Notes: generated from the letters alone by a model not told the origin. A stretch of 64,000 nt of DNA from Dyadobacter sp. 50-39 (GCA_001898145.1 MKSR01000019.1:124001-188000); one strand, 5' to 3'. Counted from the first letter of the stretch, positions 28,977 through 37,865 are shown. Numbers and translations are program-made.

Positions 28977-29014
28977 TATTTCCCAGGTTTTATCTTCTAA
29001 TGCTGTGGAGCAAA

Positions 29015-29401
29015 TTACTTCACTTCAACTTCTGCACCAGCTTCTTCAAGCTGCTTTTTCAGAGCTTCTGCTTCGTCTTTAGCAACACCTTCTTTTACAG
29101 GTTTTGGAGCGCCGTCAACGAGTTCTTTCGCTTCTTTCAGGCCAAGACCAGTCAGGTCTTTAACCAGCTTCACAACAGCAAGTTTACCAGCACCAGCTGA
29201 TTTCAAGATCACATCGAAAGATGTTTTCTCTTCAACTGCAGGCGCATCAGCACCAGCACCACCAGCAGGACCTGCTACCATTACTGCACCAGCAGCTGCT
29301 GGCTCAATACCGTACTCGTCTTTAAGAATTGCAGCCAATTCGTTCACTTCTTTAACCGTAAGGTTAACAAGCTGTTCTGCGAAAGCTTTCAAATCTGCCA
29401 T
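29015..29401 (-). CDS. rplL: 50S ribosomal protein L7/L12
   Basis: 128 residues: N-terminal dimerisation helix (about 1-35), an Ala/Gly-rich hinge, and the C-terminal factor-binding domain ([20 protein letters not shown], then [11 protein letters not shown]). It forms the ribosomal stalk that recruits translation GTPases such as the EF-Tu encoded nearby. The length is typical. It follows rplJ after 89 bases. Confidence 0.98.
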   Translation of the reverse strand: MADLKAFAEQLVNLTVKEVNELAAILKDEYGIEPAAAGAVMVAGPAGGAGADAPAVEEKTSFDVILKSAGAGKLAVVKLVKDLTGLGLKEAKELVDGAPKPVKEGVAKDEAEALKKQLEEAGAEVEVK

Positions 29402-29490
29402 TTTTATTTTGATTTTTTTGATTATACAATAAGATGATTTAAAAACGCTCCTTTACTTATAAACCCGGAGAGCTAAGCCTGGCTAGTTAA

Positions 29491-30021
29491 TTAGTCTTCT
29501 TTTTCAGATAAAGTTTTCAAGATACCAGCCAGGTTCTGTCCGCCGCTTGTAAGAGCGCCGATAACATTTTTGGCAGGCGATTGCAACAATCCGATTACTT
29601 CGCCGATCAGTTCTTGTTTCGATTTCAGCGAAATCAGAACGTCAAGCTGGCTTTCTCCAACGAAAAGGGCAGTGTCCACGGAAGCTCCTTTGAACTTCAG
29701 TTTGTCGCTACCTGATTTCTTTTTGAAATCCTTAATCAGTTGCGCAGGTACTTTACCTGACTCCGGGTGAAACATTACTCCGGAAAATCCTTTCAACACT
29801 TCGTCGAAAGAAGAATAATCCGTATCAAGTGTTTCGAGCGCTTTTTTAATCAATGTATTCTTCACAACACGATACTCTACACCGCGATCGAAGCAAAGGC
29901 TTCTAAGCTGGTTCACCTCGCCCACGGTCATACCGGTTGCATTGGTGATATAGAAATATGGCGTGCTAGCGAATTTCTGACTTAACTCGTCAATAATTAC
30001 TGCTTTTTCTTCCCGTGTCAT
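29491..30021 (-). CDS. rplJ: 50S ribosomal protein L10
   Basis: 176 residues from ATG at 30019-30021, which gives MTREEKAVIIDELSQKF as in the family; an in-frame extension of 13 residues overlaps rplA and is not used. L10 anchors L7/L12 dimers to the ribosome. Its start is one base after the rplA stop, so there is no room for the L10 autoregulatory leader known between rplA and rplJ in gammaproteobacteria. Confidence 0.97.
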   Translation of the reverse strand: MTREEKAVIIDELSQKFASTPYFYITNATGMTVGEVNQLRSLCFDRGVEYRVVKNTLIKKALETLDTDYSSFDEVLKGFSGVMFHPESGKVPAQLIKDFKKKSGSDKLKFKGASVDTALFVGESQLDVLISLKSKQELIGEVIGLLQSPAKNVIGALTSGGQNLAGILKTLSEKED

Positions 30022-30022
30022 A

Positions 30023-30721
30023 TTACAATCCTGGAATCGTGTTTTTGTCAATAATAACACCCGGGCTCATCGTACTTGACAAGTGAATGCTCTTTACGTA
30101 AGTACCTTTGGCCGATGAAGGCTTAAGGCGAACCAAGGTATTGATAACTTCAGTTGCATTTTGTGCAAGCTGGTCAGTTCCGAAAGATACCTTTCCGATG
30201 CTGGTGTGGATGATACCGGTTTTGTCAACTTTGAAGTCGATTTTACCAGCCTTCACCTCTTTCACCGCTTTCGCTACATCCGGAGTTACGGTTCCTGACT
30301 TAGGGTTTGGCATCAGACCGCGAGGACCCAATACTTTACCAAGTCTACCTACCTTTGCCATTACACTCGGCATTGTAATAATCACGTCGATGTCTGTCCA
30401 GCCTTGCTCGATTTTTGTAATGTATTCGTCAAGACCAACATAATCCGCTCCTGCCTCTTTCGCTTCTGCCTCCTTGTCGGGAGTACACAGCACCAATACA
30501 CGAACTTCTTTTCCGGTTCCGTGTGGCAATGTTACCACGCCACGCACCATTTGGTCAGCTTTACGAGGATCTACGCCCAAACGAACGTCGATATCTACGG
30601 AAGCATCAAATTTGGTATAGGAAATCGTTTTCAGAACTTCCGCAGCACCTTCAAGCGTAAAAGCCTGGGTTGCGTCGTATTTTGAAAGAGCTTCTTTTTG
30701 CTTTTTGGTCAATTTTCCCAT
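30023..30721 (-). CDS. rplA: 50S ribosomal protein L1
   Basis: 232 residues with the L1 two-domain layout and signature [18 protein letters not shown]1 forms the mobile stalk near the E site and often represses its own operon by binding the rplK leader. It is in the order rplK-rplA-rplJ-rplL. Confidence 0.98.
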   Translation of the reverse strand: MGKLTKKQKEALSKYDATQAFTLEGAAEVLKTISYTKFDASVDIDVRLGVDPRKADQMVRGVVTLPHGTGKEVRVLVLCTPDKEAEAKEAGADYVGLDEYITKIEQGWTDIDVIITMPSVMAKVGRLGKVLGPRGLMPNPKSGTVTPDVAKAVKEVKAGKIDFKVDKTGIIHTSIGKVSFGTDQLAQNATEVINTLVRLKPSSAKGTYVKSIHLSSTMSPGVIIDKNTIPGL

Positions 30722-30757
30722 GTTCTTTGTTTCTTTGGCGTATCTATAAATCTACGC

Positions 30758-31207
30758 TCAGTTGTTTTCTTCCCATGGGGCCTTGCCAGCCACGGTGATA
30801 CCCATACTACGAGCCGTTCCCGCGATCATTTTCATAGCAGACTCTACGGTGAAGCAGTTCAGGTCGGGCATTTTAGTTTCAGCGATCGTCTTAACTTGAT
30901 CCCATGAAACTGATCCTACCTTAATACGGTTTGGCTGAGCCGAACCTGTTTTCACTTTTGAGGCTTCCAGAAGAAGAATAGCGGCCGGGGGGGTTTTGAT
31001 GACGAAGTCGAAAGACTTGTCTTTGTAGTATGTAATAACTACCGGCAATACCACACCCATTTTATCCTGGGTACGGCCATTGAACTGCTTGCAAAACTCC
31101 ATGATATTCAAACCCTTCGATCCTAGTGCAGGACCAATTGGAGGTGATGGGTTGGCTTGGCCACCTTTCACCTGCAGTTTGACGTATCCACCTATTTCTT
31201 TTGCCAT
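30758..31207 (-). CDS. rplK: 50S ribosomal protein L11
   Basis: 149 residues. The N-terminal [28 protein letters not shown] segment and the C-terminal domain are complete. L11 sits in the GTPase-associated centre with 23S rRNA. The N-terminal prolines of the thiostrepton region are unchanged. The gene follows nusG after 75 bases. Confidence 0.98.
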   Translation of the reverse strand: MAKEIGGYVKLQVKGGQANPSPPIGPALGSKGLNIMEFCKQFNGRTQDKMGVVLPVVITYYKDKSFDFVIKTPPAAILLLEASKVKTGSAQPNRIKVGSVSWDQVKTIAETKMPDLNCFTVESAMKMIAGTARSMGITVAGKAPWEENN

Positions 31208-31282
31208 TGTTTTGGAATTTGTCGGTTCATTGATTGACTAGCGGTTTACATGCAGTTGGAAGCCTACCTGCCCGCTATTCGC

Positions 31283-31837
31283 TCAACTATCCTTTTCTAC
31301 TTGTGCGTAACTGAGTTCCACGGGTGTATTACGCCCGAATATTTTTACAACTACATTGAGTTTTTTCTTCTCATCGAATACTTCTTCCACCAAACCGATA
31401 AATCCGCTGAACGGACCATCTACCACTTTCACGGTTTCGCCCTTGATGAAAGACATGCTTGGCGCTTCTTCGTGCTGCTCTGCCTCGTCGACTTTACCGA
31501 GGATCCGGTTTATTTCTGACTGGCGCAGTGGAACAGGCACTTTTGAATTTCCTTCGGCATTGCCCAGGAAACCGATTACGCCGGGAATACTTGTAATAAT
31601 GTGCAGGACCTCTCCTTTTGACAGATCGGCCGAAATGATAATATACCCAGGAAAGAAGTTCTTTTCCCTTACACGCTTCTTGCCGTTACGCATTTCGTAA
31701 ATCTTCTCGGAAGGGATCAGGATTTGCGGAACGAATTCGTTTAGCTTCTGGCGTGTTATCTCATTTTCAATGTAGGACTTGATTTTTTTCTCTTGTCCGG
31801 ACACTGCCCTTAATACAAACCAATTTAGACTACTCAT
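31283..31837 (-). CDS. nusG: transcription termination/antitermination protein NusG
   Basis: 184 residues. The N-terminal NGN domain starts NWFVLRAVSGQEKKIKSYIE, and the C-terminal KOW domain contains GETVKVVDGPFSGFIGLVEEV. NusG binds RNA polymerase and couples it with ribosomes or Rho. It follows secE by 33 bases. Confidence 0.97.
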   Translation of the reverse strand: MSSLNWFVLRAVSGQEKKIKSYIENEITRQKLNEFVPQILIPSEKIYEMRNGKKRVREKNFFPGYIIISADLSKGEVLHIITSIPGVIGFLGNAEGNSKVPVPLRQSEINRILGKVDEAEQHEEAPSMSFIKGETVKVVDGPFSGFIGLVEEVFDEKKKLNVVVKIFGRNTPVELSYAQVEKDS

Positions 31838-31870
31838 ACCTTTCAGGGGGTTATCTTTAATAAAATAGCC

Positions 31871-32062
31871 TTAGAAAGACTGGTAAAAAAGTTTCAGTGC
31901 GTTCTCGAAAACAAGATCCATCACACCTACCACGAAGGCAAAAATGAGCGAACCTACAAGCACCAAGGTAGTATTAGCTTGCAGCTCGTTGAAAGGCGGC
32001 CATGTAACATGTTGGGTCATTTCTTCCCAGGACGCTTTCAAAAAAGAAGTAAATTTTTCCAT
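31871..32062 (-). CDS. secE: preprotein translocase subunit SecE
   Basis: 63 residues, the short single-helix form. The conserved cytoplasmic helix WEEMTQHVTWPPFNELQANT precedes one membrane helix (about residues 33-55). SecE holds the SecY channel together. It lies between tRNA-Trp and nusG, as in many bacteria. Confidence 0.95.
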   Translation of the reverse strand: MEKFTSFLKASWEEMTQHVTWPPFNELQANTTLVLVGSLIFAFVVGVMDLVFENALKLFYQSF

Positions 32063-32082
32063 TTCACCTTTTCGATTTATGC

Positions 32083-32153
32083 ACGGGTGGAGAGATTCGA
32101 ACTCCCATCAACGGTTTTGGAGACCGCTATTCTACCCTTGAACTACACCCGTT
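32083..32153 (-). tRNA. tRNA-Trp (CCA)
   Basis: 71 nucleotides on the minus strand. Acceptor ACGGGTG pairs with CACCCGT. The anticodon stem GCGGT/ACCGT holds loop CTCCAAA, anticodon CCA. The T arm has GTTCGAAT. The discriminator is G. It is the first element of the secE-nusG-ribosomal-protein transcript. Confidence 0.93.
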
Positions 32154-32180
32154 TATCGCGCAATTGCCCTTTCGGGGCTG

Positions 32181-32209
32181 CAAAGATACGACTTTTTTAT
32201 AAAAAACAA
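32181..32209 (-). promoter_or_regulatory. promoter for tRNA-Trp-secE-nusG-rpl-rpo operon
   Basis: On the minus strand TTG (32207-32209), an 18-base gap and TATCTTTG (32181-32188) match the Bacteroidota consensus fully. Transcription would begin near 32175, about 20 bases before the tRNA. The -33 lies inside the stem of the tuf terminator. Confidence 0.72.
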
Positions 32210-32238
32210 GTGCATTTCAAGAGAAATGCACTTGTTTT
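32203..32238 (-). terminator. terminator of tuf
   Basis: Perfect 16-base arms AAAACAAGTGCATTTC (32203-32218) and its complement (32223-32238) with a four-base loop are followed on the minus strand by TTTTTTATAAAAAA. It ends the tuf transcript and lets the next operon start separately. Confidence 0.85.
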
Positions 32239-32254
32239 AATATTGCTATCTTGA

Positions 32255-33442
32255 TTAGTCAAGAATTTCAGTTACCTGACCAGCACCTACGGTACGTCCA
32301 CCTTCACGGATCGCGAAACGAAGACCTTTTTCCATAGCGATTTTGTTGATCAGCTTCACTTCGATTGTGATGTTATCACCTGGCATAACCATTTCAACAC
32401 CTGCTGGAAGTGAGATTTCACCTGTCACGTCAGTGGTACGGAAGTAGAACTGAGGACGGTATTTGTTAAAGAATGGAGTGTGACGTCCACCTTCTTCTTT
32501 CGACAGTACGTAAACTTCACCTTTGAAGTGCAAGTGAGGCTTAACTGAACCTGGCTTACAGATAACCATACCACGACGGATATCAGTTTTGTCGATACCA
32601 CGGAGGAGGAGACCTACGTTGTCACCAGCTTCACCACGGTCGAGGATCTTACGGAACATCTCAACACCAGTTACTACTGATTTAAGACCTTCTGCACCCA
32701 TACCAAGGATATCAACTGCTTCACCAGAGTTGATCACACCACGCTCGATACGACCAGTTGCAACAGTACCACGACCAGTGATCGAGAATACGTCTTCAAC
32801 AGGCATCAAGAATGGAAGGTCGGTCATACGTGGAGGAATTGGAATCCAGGTATCAACAGCTTCCATCAGGTCTTCGATAGTTTTAACCCATTTTGGCTCG
32901 CCGTTAAGACCACCCAAAGCAGATCCCTGGATTACAGGAATGTTGTCGCCATTGAATTCGTAGAAGCTCAGGAGCTCGCGGATTTCCATCTCAACGAGTT
33001 CAAGAAGTTCCGGATCATCAACCATGTCCACTTTGTTCATGAACACAACCAGCTGAGGTACACCTACCTGACGAGCAAGAAGGATGTGCTCACGAGTTTG
33101 TGGCATCGGACCGTCAGTAGCAGCAACCACGATGATTGCGCCGTCCATCTGAGCAGCACCAGTTACCATGTTCTTCACGTAGTCAGCGTGACCTGGGCAG
33201 TCAACGTGCGCATAGTGACGGTTGGCTGTCTGGTATTCTACGTGAGAAGTGTTGATTGTAATACCGCGCTCTTTCTCTTCAGGAGCATTGTCGATTGATG
33301 AGAAGTCGCGTTTCTGTGCATAACCTTTTTCAGCCAGCACAGTTGTAATCGCCGCTGTAAGGGTAGTTTTACCGTGGTCAACGTGCCCGATAGTACCAAT
33401 ATTTACGTGGGGTTTCGAGCGGTCAAACGTCTCTTTTGCCAT
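32255..33442 (-). CDS. tuf: elongation factor Tu
   Basis: 395 residues, full length. GTP-binding motifs [18 protein letters not shown] and NKVDM are present, followed by the two beta-barrel domains. EF-Tu delivers aminoacyl-tRNA to the ribosome. The gene follows tRNA-Tyr, tRNA-Gly and tRNA-Thr as in the classical tufB operon. No separate promoter was seen upstream, so it is probably expressed from the tRNA promoter. Confidence 0.98.
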   Translation of the reverse strand: MAKETFDRSKPHVNIGTIGHVDHGKTTLTAAITTVLAEKGYAQKRDFSSIDNAPEEKERGITINTSHVEYQTANRHYAHVDCPGHADYVKNMVTGAAQMDGAIIVVAATDGPMPQTREHILLARQVGVPQLVVFMNKVDMVDDPELLELVEMEIRELLSFYEFNGDNIPVIQGSALGGLNGEPKWVKTIEDLMEAVDTWIPIPPRMTDLPFLMPVEDVFSITGRGTVATGRIERGVINSGEAVDILGMGAEGLKSVVTGVEMFRKILDRGEAGDNVGLLLRGIDKTDIRRGMVICKPGSVKPHLHFKGEVYVLSKEEGGRHTPFFNKYRPQFYFRTTDVTGEISLPAGVEMVMPGDNITIEVKLINKIAMEKGLRFAIREGGRTVGAGQVTEILD

Positions 33443-33497
33443 GACTTAAGTACGCTTAAAAATTAAAAGTTATTACGAATTTATTATACACTACTAA

Positions 33498-33556
33498 TTG
33501 ATCCTGCTGGCTTTACTGCAATCAAAACACCGCAATCATTACCAAATCAGGATCAA
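33498..33556 (-). promoter_or_regulatory. inverted repeat in the tuf leader
   Basis: Nine-base perfect arms TTGATCCTG (33498-33506) and CAGGATCAA (33548-33556) lie 55-115 bases before the tuf start, next to a small GCAGG/CCTGC hairpin. The leader may be processed from the tRNA precursor or folded for control of EF-Tu. Confidence 0.35.
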
Positions 33557-33583
33557 AACCAATGCAGGGACATCTCCTGCTTT

Positions 33584-33669
33584 CTGAGCTTTTGAGGGGA
33601 TTTGAACGGCACCGGCCGCCCGGTCGCAGCGGCGAACCGCCTGCCCTCTTCCTTAACAAGGAAGTGCTC
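33584..33669 (-). pseudogene. broken tRNA-Thr copy (3' half) with GC-rich insertion
   Basis: Positions 33584-33607 equal the 3' acceptor and T-arm end of the intact tRNA-Thr, and 33646-33669 equal its anticodon arm with one change, giving anticodon GTT in place of GGT. Between them, the normal eight bases are replaced by 38 GC-rich bases (33608-33645). The insertion folds into two small hairpins (ACCGG-CCGC-CCGGT and GCGG-CGAA-CCGC) enclosed by GGCA/TGCC. The 5' acceptor strand and D arm are missing. Confidence 0.65.
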
Positions 33670-33681
33670 AAAAAATTCCTG

Positions 33682-33753
<72 letters not shown>

Positions 33754-33771
33754 ATTGTTACTTCTTTTCTT

Positions 33772-33828
33772 TCTTCTTCCCAAGTAAGTGCTCCACCGCA
33801 TCGGCGGATCGCCCTGAGCTACAAAAGC
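33772..33828 (-). pseudogene. broken tRNA-Thr copy (5' half) with D-loop insertion
   Basis: The minus strand begins like the intact tRNA-Thr (GCTTTTGTAGCTCAGGG) from 33828, then carries about 15 extra bases in the D loop that contain the hairpin CCGC-CGAT-GCGG. The sequence GGAGCACTT resumes the tRNA, but the anticodon arm is degenerate (CTTACTTGGGAAGAAG). The variable loop, T arm and 3' acceptor strand are absent and replaced by a purine-rich run. Confidence 0.65.
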
Positions 33829-33910
33829 AATCTTATTAGAACCAAAAAGCGATTAGCGAAAGTTATCTATTGAATGTTTTCGCTAATCGCTTCGATGATG
33901 CTTCTAATGG

Positions 33911-33983
33911 AGCGGAAGACGAGGTTCGAACTCGCGACCTATAGCTTGGAAGGCTATCGCTCTACCAGCTGAGCTACTTCCGC
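33911..33983 (-). tRNA. tRNA-Gly (TCC)
   Basis: 73 nucleotides; acceptor GCGGAAG/CTTCCGC. The anticodon loop CTTCCAA gives TCC. The bases after the discriminator (33908-33910) encode CCA, unlike the neighbouring tRNAs. Confidence 0.93.
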
Positions 33984-34045
33984 ATTTGTCATCGTCCTGA
34001 CCTCAAAACTGGTATGATTTGAAGCACTTTTTCAGACTCAAACTG

Positions 34046-34128
34046 TGGGGGCGGATGGATTCGAACCACCGAAGACATAAGTCAGCAGATTTACAGTCTG
34101 CCCCATTTGGCCACTCTGGTACACCCCC
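34046..34128 (-). tRNA. tRNA-Tyr (GTA)
   Basis: 83 nucleotides with a long variable arm (class II). Acceptor GGGGGTG/CGCCCCC, anticodon loop CTGTAAA giving GTA. It is the first gene of the Tyr-Gly-Thr-tuf transcript. Confidence 0.93.
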
Positions 34129-34181
34129 AGACAACATTTCAACACAAGCGTGAAAACCGTTTGTTTCACAATTTGGAGTCG

Positions 34182-34211
34182 CAAAATTATACCCATTTTT
34201 TAGATTCTCAA
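34182..34211 (-). promoter_or_regulatory. promoter for the tRNA-Tyr-Gly-Thr-tuf transcript
   Basis: TTG (34209-34211), 19 bases, TAATTTTG (34182-34189) on the minus strand matches the Bacteroidota consensus. The start would be near 34176, about 50 bases before tRNA-Tyr. Confidence 0.68.
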
Positions 34212-34219
34212 ATTCTTTT

Positions 34220-34278
34220 GAAAAAAAAATTAAAAAAATTGCGGCCTGGAATCGAAAACGTCGATTCCAGGCCGCAAT
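34220..34278 (-). terminator. terminator of the sigma factor/barrel operon
   Basis: Perfect 18-base arms (34238-34255 and 34261-34278) with a five-base loop are followed on the minus strand by TTTTTTTAATTTTTTTTT. It lies 15 bases after the barrel gene stop codon. Confidence 0.9.
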
Positions 34279-34292
34279 GGCACTTTTTTCGC

Positions 34293-35411
34293 TCAGAACA
34301 ATCTAACCCCGAAACTCAGCATCCGCACAGACGGGCCACGGTTGGCTTCGAAAAGATAGTTCAAATCATAGTTCACAAAGAAGTCAGGAAAGTTACGGAT
34401 ACCTATTTCGGCGGCGAGGCCATAGCGAAGATCCTCTACGTAAAAGTTGCGTCGGTCGTGGTCCACATCCTTCGTACCTACCTTGCGTACTTTCGTGTAG
34501 CTGCCCAGGCGGTACCCTCCGTAAGCACCCGCGCTGATGTAGGAGATGAATGACCTTGAGAAGCTTAGCGTAGGCATAATAGAGAGGTTGACATACGGCA
34601 CTACGAGCTTGGATTTTCTCACCTCGACCTCCTGCTTGTTGTCATCTGTCACGAGCGGGAATTCGACACCCTCATCTGTCTTGATGATCGTATTGTTACC
34701 GTCATACATCATATTATACCACGAGAAATCGATCCCGAAATCCAGGTGCAGCCTCGCGTCCTTTCCCTTGATCACATTGGCGCTGGCCACATAACCGAGG
34801 CTCACGAAGCGTGAACCAAAAGGCTTAAGGTCAAAGTCGCTTTTGTTAAAACCCGTTGTGGCTTCATTGGTACCATAGGTATTGAGCCCAAATGCAACAT
34901 TGAAACCCTTCCTCGGGCTCGACCCACCCCACGAGCGCCTGTGATAGCGCTTGCCGATGCGTCGGTAGGTCGAATCGGATGAGACGACCTCATCACCATC
35001 TTTCACTTCAACGCCTTTCCCGTCAATGGAAACCCGCGTGTCGCCGTCCTTGATGTGGATACCGCGAAGCCCAATCCGCACGTAATCCTTTTCAGCCGCC
35101 TCGCCCGGGTTATTCAGGTATTTGTTTCCATCGAATTCCTCGCGCAAAAACGTTGTGTCGGCCTGTGTGCTGTCGAGCCTTACTTTCAGGTCTTTCAGCA
35201 ATGCATTCAAATCGTACTTCATGATCTTTTCCAGCTCCTGCCGGTTTTCGCCGTAGATGATCAGCCGGGTCTTGTCGCCGAATGTCACAATTATGGAGTC
35301 CTTATCCCGGCCGCCGGGAACTGCAAAGTCGTCATTCGATTTCAACGAACCAGCGCGCGCGCCAATGGCCAACAATACCAGCATTGCCATTGCATATATT
35401 TTACTTTTCAT
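34293..35411 (-). CDS. outer-membrane beta-barrel protein
   Basis: 372 residues with a signal peptide (about 1-20, ending ARA). The C-terminal 200 residues have alternating strand-turn patterns with aromatic ends, such as LNLSIMP-like strands, and finish SVRMLSFGVRLF, an outer-membrane barrel ending with a terminal Phe. The first 160 residues are soluble and contain repeated IHIKDGDTRVSIDGKGVEVKDGD-like phrases, probably a periplasmic part. It is third in the sigma factor operon, 11 bases after the anti-sigma-like gene. It may be a target or sensor of the sigma factor; the function is unknown. Confidence 0.65.
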   Translation of the reverse strand: MKSKIYAMAMLVLLAIGARAGSLKSNDDFAVPGGRDKDSIIVTFGDKTRLIIYGENRQELEKIMKYDLNALLKDLKVRLDSTQADTTFLREEFDGNKYLNNPGEAAEKDYVRIGLRGIHIKDGDTRVSIDGKGVEVKDGDEVVSSDSTYRRIGKRYHRRSWGGSSPRKGFNVAFGLNTYGTNEATTGFNKSDFDLKPFGSRFVSLGYVASANVIKGKDARLHLDFGIDFSWYNMMYDGNNTIIKTDEGVEFPLVTDDNKQEVEVRKSKLVVPYVNLSIMPTLSFSRSFISYISAGAYGGYRLGSYTKVRKVGTKDVDHDRRNFYVEDLRYGLAAEIGIRNFPDFFVNYDLNYLFEANRGPSVRMLSFGVRLF

Positions 35412-35422
35412 GGCTTAACAGA

Positions 35423-36325
35423 TTACAGTTTTGTTTTGTCTTTAGGGTGGTCTTTGTCTGAACTTCTTTCATCCTTGCTACGCAGGCGATCGTCCACACG
35501 TGCCACAAGGCTTTTGGGATTAAAACCCACCTCATCCCAATCGACTTTCTCGCCTGCCCTCGCATTTTTGAGCTGACGGAAAACCCTTGCAAACCGGGTA
35601 TTACGTGGTTTCTCTTCCGATTCATTAGTGCCGGTCTCAACGGCAACGACAATCGTTCTTGTCGGTTCCGTTTCCGGCTTGTTCACCCGACTAACAGCTG
35701 GCTCATCGGGCAAAGTCTTGATATCCTGCGTAACAGGATTTGTTAATGGTTCCGGCTGTATCGCATTCATCGGAGCCGAAGGTTTTTCATTTAGAACCAC
35801 TACCGGCGCATTCTGAACAGGCTCGGGCTGGGCATTTGGTATTTCAATGCGCTGTGTTCGTTTATTCAGCGCCTCGCTATTTTGCGCTTTGGCTAATCGT
35901 GTTTGCGCTATCTGCGTCTCTGCATTACCAGGTGCATTATGATTCGGTTCCAAACCTTTGCCAACGTTCTCCACCCCTGCATTCTCTTTTTTCGCTGCCG
36001 CCGCCAATTGTTCTACCGGCACATTTAGCTTCTCAACCGAAGTTGCGACCGAATCCATAGCAGCGGGCTTAGCTGCCGCAATGGTCTGATTCGATTGAAT
36101 TCCCTGCGAATTACCTTGGTGATTCTGCCAAACCAGGTACCCCCCCATCACCGCCGCCGCCACACCGGCCGCAGCATACCAACCCCACACAAACGGACGG
36201 CTTTTTATCGAGCGACGGCTCCCAGGCTGCTTCTCCTGAATTTTCAGCCACGCATTTTCCGAAGGCATTCTTTCCAGTCCTTCCAGTTTGCGCTTGAAAA
36301 GATCATCAACAGGATGCTTTTTCAT
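35423..36325 (-). CDS. single-pass membrane protein of anti-sigma position
   Basis: 300 residues. About 44 cytoplasmic residues precede one membrane helix (about 45-66, FVWGWYAAAGVAAAVMGGYLVW). A long low-complexity periplasmic part rich in Ala, Pro, Glu and Asn follows, with a charged C-terminus. Its start overlaps the sigma factor gene by 20 bases. Position and topology suggest an anti-sigma factor that holds the sigma factor at the membrane, although no zinc-binding anti-sigma motif is present. Without a recognised domain this remains an inference. Confidence 0.6.
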   Translation of the reverse strand: MKKHPVDDLFKRKLEGLERMPSENAWLKIQEKQPGSRRSIKSRPFVWGWYAAAGVAAAVMGGYLVWQNHQGNSQGIQSNQTIAAAKPAAMDSVATSVEKLNVPVEQLAAAAKKENAGVENVGKGLEPNHNAPGNAETQIAQTRLAKAQNSEALNKRTQRIEIPNAQPEPVQNAPVVVLNEKPSAPMNAIQPEPLTNPVTQDIKTLPDEPAVSRVNKPETEPTRTIVVAVETGTNESEEKPRNTRFARVFRQLKNARAGEKVDWDEVGFNPKSLVARVDDRLRSKDERSSDKDHPKDKTKL

Positions 36326-36896
36326 AGTCTACTTTTTTTTTATAATCATTCTCCCACTCCGCCACCATCTTTTGCAACAATGCGCGGGCGCGGTGCAATT
36401 GTGATTTCGATGTACTTTCGGTAATACCCAGCATTTGGGCAATTTCAATGTGTGCGTAACCTTCGATCGCATACAGGTTGAAAACGGTCCGGTAACCCAC
36501 CGGCAATGCTTCGATCAGGGCCATCAATTCTTGGATTTCCAGATTTTGGTCGGCGTGGATGTAATCGGGAATATTATTGGCTTCATCAGAAAGGTTGTCT
36601 TCCAGAATCCGCTTTTGCTTCCTCAGGTAGCCCAGCGACTCATTCACCATAATCCTTCTGATCCATCCTTCGAAACTTCCTTCGCCGCTGAACTGGTTTA
36701 TTTTTTCAAAAACCCTTAAAAAACCTTCCACCATCACATCCTCGGCGGCCATTTCATCGCACAGGTAGCGGAAACACAACGCCAGCATTCTGTTGCTGTA
36801 CTTGTCGTATAGCTGTCGCTGCGCCTTCGGATCTTCCTTCCTGAGGGCTTTGACTAGCTGTGCTTCCTGGCTAAATAGTGCTAAAATTCGACCCAT
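36306..36896 (-). CDS. ECF-type RNA polymerase sigma-70 factor
   Basis: 196 residues from ATG at 36894-36896; an upstream start would add 11 residues. Sigma region 2 (about 20-90) includes FEKINQFSGEGSFEGWIRRI, and region 4 (about 125-180) includes LPVGYRTVFNLYAIEGYAHIEIAQMLGITESTSKSQLHRAR with a helix-turn-helix. It directs RNA polymerase to a dedicated set of promoters. The downstream membrane protein and barrel genes are co-transcribed and probably form its signalling chain. The inducing signal is unknown. Confidence 0.9.
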   Translation of the reverse strand: MGRILALFSQEAQLVKALRKEDPKAQRQLYDKYSNRMLALCFRYLCDEMAAEDVMVEGFLRVFEKINQFSGEGSFEGWIRRIMVNESLGYLRKQKRILEDNLSDEANNIPDYIHADQNLEIQELMALIEALPVGYRTVFNLYAIEGYAHIEIAQMLGITESTSKSQLHRARALLQKMVAEWENDYKKKVDYEKASC

Positions 36897-36978
36897 TCTA
36901 ATTGGTGGTTTCGACAGCAAGATGCGCATTCCTCATCGTGAGGTTGCATGTGCCGAAAAAGTTTTTTGATATTATTTT

Positions 36979-36986
36979 TAGCTTTG
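36979..36986 (+). promoter_or_regulatory. -7 element for murI
   Basis: TAGCTTTG matches TAnnTTTG and lies 43 bases before the murI ATG. No TTG at the usual distance was found. Confidence 0.4.
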
Positions 36987-37028
36987 ATGCGAATATCACT
37001 CTTTGATCACCAAAAGGACTTCTCTCCC

Positions 37029-37838
37029 ATGCTCGACTCCTCTGCGCCCATTGGAATTTTTGACAGCGGAATCGGCGGTATGACCGTCGCCAGTGCCGTT
37101 ACCCGGTTACTTCCCTTGGAAAACACCATTTATTTCGGCGACACGGCACATTTACCTTACGGCGATAAATCCACGGCTGCCATACAGGCCTATTCGATCA
37201 AAATCTGCAATATGCTTTTACAGCAAAACTGCAAGCTGATCCTCATCGCCTGCAACTCCGCATCCGCGGCCGCCTACGAGCTCGTGCGCGAGTATGTTGG
37301 AAGCAAAGCAAAGGTGCTGAATGTGATTGACCCGGTGGTGGATTATGTGAAGGAGCATTATGAGGGAAAAACGATCGGTCTGATTGGTACAAAGCAGACC
37401 GTACTTTCCAATGTGTACAAAAAGAAAGTGGATGCGCTGGACCGCAATATTCATTTGAAATCCCTTGCGACTCCATTGCTGGCGCCAATGATCGAAGAAG
37501 GATTCTTCGACAACAATATCAGTGAAAGTGTGATCGCCAACTACCTTTCCGATCCTTCTCTGAATGGCATAGAGGCTTTGATACTCGGCTGTACGCATTA
37601 CCCGCTGATCAAAACCCAAATCCGCAAATTCTACGGCGATACCGTGGAAACGCTCGATACCTCCGAGATCGTTGCGCGCTCGCTGAAAGCCTGGCTCGAA
37701 CAGCATTATCTCATCAATGAGAAAGGTGAAGGCAAGCGGCAATTCTATGTGTCGGATTATACCCTATCGTTCGAGCAGTCGACTAACATATTTTTCGGCC
37801 GGCAAATCCAGCTGGAACATTACCCGTTGTGGGAGTAA
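37029..37838 (+). CDS. murI: glutamate racemase
   Basis: 269 residues from ATG at 37029, which gives MLDSSAPIGIFDSGIGG; 27 residues upstream are in frame but include no conserved sequence. The catalytic Cys pair is in ACNSAS and GCTHYPL, and YFGDTAHLPYG is the substrate-binding segment. It makes D-glutamate for peptidoglycan. It is a single gene that converges with the GH106 gene. Confidence 0.95.
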   Translation: MLDSSAPIGIFDSGIGGMTVASAVTRLLPLENTIYFGDTAHLPYGDKSTAAIQAYSIKICNMLLQQNCKLILIACNSASAAAYELVREYVGSKAKVLNVIDPVVDYVKEHYEGKTIGLIGTKQTVLSNVYKKKVDALDRNIHLKSLATPLLAPMIEEGFFDNNISESVIANYLSDPSLNGIEALILGCTHYPLIKTQIRKFYGDTVETLDTSEIVARSLKAWLEQHYLINEKGEGKRQFYVSDYTLSFEQSTNIFFGRQIQLEHYPLWE

Positions 37839-37865
37839 TGCATTGCCCTTTCCTTGGTAATGCAT
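37838..37865. terminator. short hairpin in the 26-base gap between convergent genes
   Basis: ATGCATTGCC (37838-37847) pairs with GGTAATGCAT (37856-37865) with one G-T pair and an eight-base loop. The arms overlap the stop codons of murI and of the GH106 gene. No long U-tract is present, so it is a weak terminator at most. Confidence 0.4.

Noticed and set aside
29402..30022. L10 leader regulating rplJ-rplL
   Set aside because: rplA and rplJ are one base apart, so no leader RNA can form there.
33600..33650. GC-rich stretch as a foreign gene fragment
   Set aside because: Only 38 bases long and framed by tRNA sequence; better explained as an insertion in a tRNA copy.
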